Assembly (NCBI GenBank): GCA_947169385.1
Contig: CAMVPR010000004.1
Span: 1-64,000, forward strand
Reading direction: 5' to 3'
DNA length: 64,000 nt
From: an uncultured Lachnospiraceae bacterium
GTDB lineage: Bacteria > Bacillota > Clostridia > Lachnospirales > Lachnospiraceae
Position numbers and translations under genes: made by a program. Below the pieces are notes generated by a model. That model ran no database searches, was not told where the DNA came from, and was given only the letters and a program-made list of their open reading frames with translations. Position 1 is the stretch's first letter. Each line of letters starts with the position of its first letter. Below, piece by piece: positions 61,421-64,000 of the stretch.

Positions 61421-63406
61421 ATGAGTCTTATGAATATAAAGGTTACCTTCAACGGTAACTGGGTATTAACTAAACAGGAGGAGCCTTATCTACCGGCCGA
61501 AGTTCTTTCAGAAGAGCTATCGACTGCATTTCCTGAACAATTCAGCGTCAACAACCTAAGTCTCACAGAGCTCTCGGTACAAGTTGACACAGATTCTAAG
61601 ATAGAACATATCAGAAAGCAGGTCAGACAGCTTCTTATGGCCAAGTATCCCATGGACAGGATTGATAGAGTTTCCGAAATTATAATAACCGGTGCGGAAG
61701 GCGAGACTGACATCTTAGTCGACATCGACAACTTAATCGGTTGGGACAGTTTCAAGGAACTTTGTCACGAGATTGCTCAGGTTACTCCACAGATTAAGAA
61801 GAACAGAACCTACGAGGCATTCCAGTTCCAGAATTACCTCTTCTCTGTCAATGACGGATGTGGGCTTTCAACGGTGCTAGACAAGTTTTATTCATTTGTC
61901 ACGGGACTTAATCTATTCGAGGGCAAGAACGGCGTCTTCGAACTGGAGCTCACAACCGATAAGGAGTCAGAGACAGGTACTACACCTATCGAAGCCTTAT
62001 CTCTTTTAGATATGGATGACGCAACCGGATCATTATTCTGCTTTGATATCAGTAATTTTATGGAGAGATCCAAGTACCCTATGCTCAAGGAGTTCTTGCA
62101 ATCTCTATTGGAACTCGAGAAGGAATATATCTTTGCATTCAGGATTCCATTTGTCGAGGAGGGCGCATTAAGAGATATCTACGATATGCTCTCTGACATA
62201 TTATTTATGAGAAAGATTCCTGTGTTGCCTTTCAGTATGGATCAGCTTAAAAGCCACGCCAAGGATATGCTTGAGACCTATCAATATGAAGGATCCGATG
62301 ATGTCTGGGAGGTCTTTGAATCAAGGATTGCCCAGGAGAAGAGCGACGGTAAGTTCTACGGATTACAGACTGTTGATAAGGTTGTTTACGAGATGCTTTG
62401 GCTCAAGAACAAGGCAGACAGTTACTTGGAGAATGAGGTTAAGACCGAGGATCAGAGCGATACTGTCAACGAGGGATTGACAGACGAGAAGGAAGTTAAG
62501 CTCAAGTCCATCAGTCAGTCCGAGGTTATCGAGCTTGCACCTACATTTATGCAGAAGCAGGTAACCGGTTTTGACGAGCTTAACGAGATGGTCGGTATGG
62601 AGAAGATTGCCGATCGTATCAAAGAGATTGTTGCTCAGGTTAAGCTTTCGCAAGCCAATAACACTATGGAGAGACCTTCAATCCACATGAGATTCTTAGG
62701 TTCTCCGGGAACCGGTAAGACTACTGTCGCAAGGATTGTCGGCAAGATATTCCAGGAGAACGGAATTCTCAGAAACGGGTATTTCTTCGAGTACACCGCT
62801 AGAGATTTAGTCGGCGAGTATGTCGGTCAGACAGCTCCTAAGACTGCTTCTATCTGTCGAGATGCTTATGGTTCTGTTCTCTTTATCGACGAGGCTTACG
62901 GACTTTACTGGGGCAATGACAGAGGCAATGATTTCGGTAGAGAAGCGCTTACTACTTTGATTTCTGAGATGGAGAATCACAGAGACGACATGGTAGTTAT
63001 CATGGCCGGATATAAAGACGAGATGGAAGGGCTTATGAAGGGTAATCCGGGATTAAGAAGCCGTATGCCTTTCTTGATTGAATTCCCAAGCTACACTCCT
63101 CCTCAACTTTCCGCCATCTTTATGCAGATGGTTAACAAGCATTTTAAGTATGACGAGTCACTGGCGCCTGCCGTTACAGAGTATTTCGACTCTCTCCCTA
63201 AGGAATACTTAGAGAGCAAGGAGTTTGCCAACGGACGTTTTGTAAGAAACCTATACGAGCGCACCTGGTCTAAGGCAGCTCTTAGAATGCAATTAAACAA
63301 GCAGGGTGAAGTTATTCTATCTGTTGAAGACTTTAAGGCAGCCTGCGAGGAGAAGGAATTCTCTGAGAAGTTAGAGCGAAAGAAGACAATTGGTTTTAGC
63401 AATTAA
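61421..63406 (+). CDS. CbxX/CfqX-type AAA+ ATPase with large unassigned N-terminal region
   Basis: A 661-aa protein. The C-terminal ~270 residues are an AAA+ module of the CbxX/CfqX (rubisco-activase-like, EccA-like) clade: Walker A GSPGTGKTTVARIVG, pore-region ARDLVGEYVGQTA, Walker B SVLFIDEAYGLY, sensor 1 VVIMAGYKDEM, and Arg-finger region NPGLRSRMPF. The N-terminal ~385 residues show no family I know; they open with a beta-rich part (ITGAEGETDILVDI) and a central region of helices. No Calvin-cycle gene is near. EccA homologues assist type VII secretion, but no ESX genes are visible here. It is first in an operon with a YbjN-like gene two bases after its stop region. Confidence 0.93.
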   Translation: MSLMNIKVTFNGNWVLTKQEEPYLPAEVLSEELSTAFPEQFSVNNLSLTELSVQVDTDSKIEHIRKQVRQLLMAKYPMDRIDRVSEIIITGAEGETDILVDIDNLIGWDSFKELCHEIAQVTPQIKKNRTYEAFQFQNYLFSVNDGCGLSTVLDKFYSFVTGLNLFEGKNGVFELELTTDKESETGTTPIEALSLLDMDDATGSLFCFDISNFMERSKYPMLKEFLQSLLELEKEYIFAFRIPFVEEGALRDIYDMLSDILFMRKIPVLPFSMDQLKSHAKDMLETYQYEGSDDVWEVFESRIAQEKSDGKFYGLQTVDKVVYEMLWLKNKADSYLENEVKTEDQSDTVNEGLTDEKEVKLKSISQSEVIELAPTFMQKQVTGFDELNEMVGMEKIADRIKEIVAQVKLSQANNTMERPSIHMRFLGSPGTGKTTVARIVGKIFQENGILRNGYFFEYTARDLVGEYVGQTAPKTASICRDAYGSVLFIDEAYGLYWGNDRGNDFGREALTTLISEMENHRDDMVVIMAGYKDEMEGLMKGNPGLRSRMPFLIEFPSYTPPQLSAIFMQMVNKHFKYDESLAPAVTEYFDSLPKEYLESKEFANGRFVRNLYERTWSKAALRMQLNKQGEVILSVEDFKAACEEKEFSEKLERKKTIGFSN

Positions 63407-63420
63407 GATTGGAGATAAAT

Positions 63421-63978
63421 ATGTCAACAAACGATCAACGCATGTACGATTCTATAGTTAACGCAGTTAAGAGTTTAGTTCCCAACTACGGAATCGATAA
63501 CGAGGCAAAAGCATTAGAGTTCATAGTTGCAGGAGATCCTTTTAATGTGCTTATCGACATTAAGTTCTTAGAGGAGAGCGGCTGCTATATGTTCTTTTCT
63601 GAATTGGGATTCGCTGTTCCGGAAGCTAACCGCTTGGCGTACGCAAGTGAGATATGCAGGATTAATTTCGATCAACTCGCTATCGGATCATTTGACTTTA
63701 ATATGGAAGACGGTACCACTTGCTACAGATTAGGTCAGATATACGAGGACAGCCTGATTTCAGAAGACACAATCAAGACTACTATTCGTCTTGTTTATGA
63801 TACCGTATGCAAGTTTAACGAGAGACTCTTTAACGCATCAAGATCCGACAATACCGTTACTTCTTCGGATGATGTTTCCTCTCCTAAAACTGTTGAACCG
63901 GTGAAGAAAGAGTATGAAGATGCTTCCATCGAAGCGGAAACATTTGACAACGAAGACGAAGCTTTAGCAACTGATTGA
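63421..63978 (+). CDS. YbjN-like domain protein
   Basis: A 185-aa protein from the ATG at 63421 (GGAG seven bases before). Residues ~20-140 resemble the YbjN fold, related to type III secretion chaperones: SGCYMFFSELGFAVPE, AYASEICRINFDQLAIGSFDFNMEDGTTCYRLGQIYE and an amphipathic helix. The last ~45 residues are an acidic disordered tail (EAETFDNEDEALATD). YbjN domains often act as adaptors or chaperones. It lies between the AAA+ gene and a third gene with an equally good ribosome binding site, suggesting a multi-gene operon. Confidence 0.8.
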   Translation: MSTNDQRMYDSIVNAVKSLVPNYGIDNEAKALEFIVAGDPFNVLIDIKFLEESGCYMFFSELGFAVPEANRLAYASEICRINFDQLAIGSFDFNMEDGTTCYRLGQIYEDSLISEDTIKTTIRLVYDTVCKFNERLFNASRSDNTVTSSDDVSSPKTVEPVKKEYEDASIEAETFDNEDEALATD

Positions 63979-63991
63979 TTACGGAGGAGTT

Positions 63992-64000
63992 ATGTCACTT
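63992..64000 (+). CDS. Start of a third operon gene, truncated by window end
   Basis: GGAGGAG followed four bases later by ATGTCACTT, 13 bases after the YbjN-like gene stop. Only MSL is encoded before the window ends, so nothing can be said about the product. Confidence 0.6.

Overview
The window reads as chromosomal DNA of a low-to-mid GC Firmicute, most likely a gut or rumen Lachnospiraceae (class Clostridia). The reasons are the clostridial gene order rimP-nusA-ylxR-ylxQ-infB-rbfA-nrnA-truB-ribF-rpsO-pnp, a Phe T-box in front of pheST, strong AGGAGG ribosome binding sites, sigma-A type promoters with 17-bp spacers, and secreted BspA-like, RHS-like and beta-helix proteins. The family is an inference from gene content; no 16S or other diagnostic RNA is present.

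Layout. 1-8.2 kb (minus strand): an M16C metallopeptidase cut by the window edge, guaB, a small membrane-anchored protein, a HAD phosphatase, metA and a secreted M14 carboxypeptidase. 8.2-21.5 kb (minus): the transcription/translation block from rimP down to pnp, with aroD and a patatin-like lipase between rpsO and pnp. Here nrnA is split by a frameshift just before its DHH motif. 21.5-26.6 kb: an AT-rich accessory stretch with a YD-repeat/BspA-like protein, a polytopic membrane protein and a 5'-truncated RHS core with a variable C-terminus. It also holds an orphan MazF-like toxin, a predicted ~80-nt small RNA with its own promoter and terminator, and a secreted beta-helix protein with a cysteine cluster. 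26.6-32 kb: composite intergenic repeats, pheST with its T-box, a YihY membrane protein and a 6S RNA gene, not in the ORF track, flanked by a 20-bp x 5 tandem array.

32-38.3 kb: two very large charged coiled-coil proteins of unknown function, divergent from a membrane/coiled-coil protein. This is the largest stretch I cannot assign. 38.3-43.3 kb: a hybrid histidine kinase, a DUF5610-like protein, deoD, a small unknown protein and a YitT-family membrane protein. 43.3-46.9 kb: a BspA-like surface protein, a P-loop ATPase with a winged-helix tail whose upstream region carries three exact-period 30-bp repeats, and ldh. 46.9-52.2 kb: a four-gene signalling operon (response regulator, REC-GGDEF, periplasmic binding protein, and a dCache-HisKA-REC-HPt protein that lacks the HATPase domain). 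52.3-57.5 kb: a family 2 glycosyltransferase and a complete sulfate ABC importer. 57.7-61.3 kb: a GGDEF diguanylate cyclase and an EAL phosphodiesterase. 61.4-64 kb (plus): a CbxX/CfqX-type AAA+ ATPase, a YbjN-like protein and the first codons of a third gene.

Themes. The window has two GGDEF proteins with intact motifs and one EAL protein, so c-di-GMP signalling is well represented. Short palindromic intergenic elements of two families recur at least seven times. Several secreted proteins share Asp-Ala-Ser-rich linkers. Best candidates for something undescribed are the MazF/small RNA pair, the ATPase with the 30-bp repeats, the coiled-coil locus at 32-38 kb, and the kinase without a catalytic domain.
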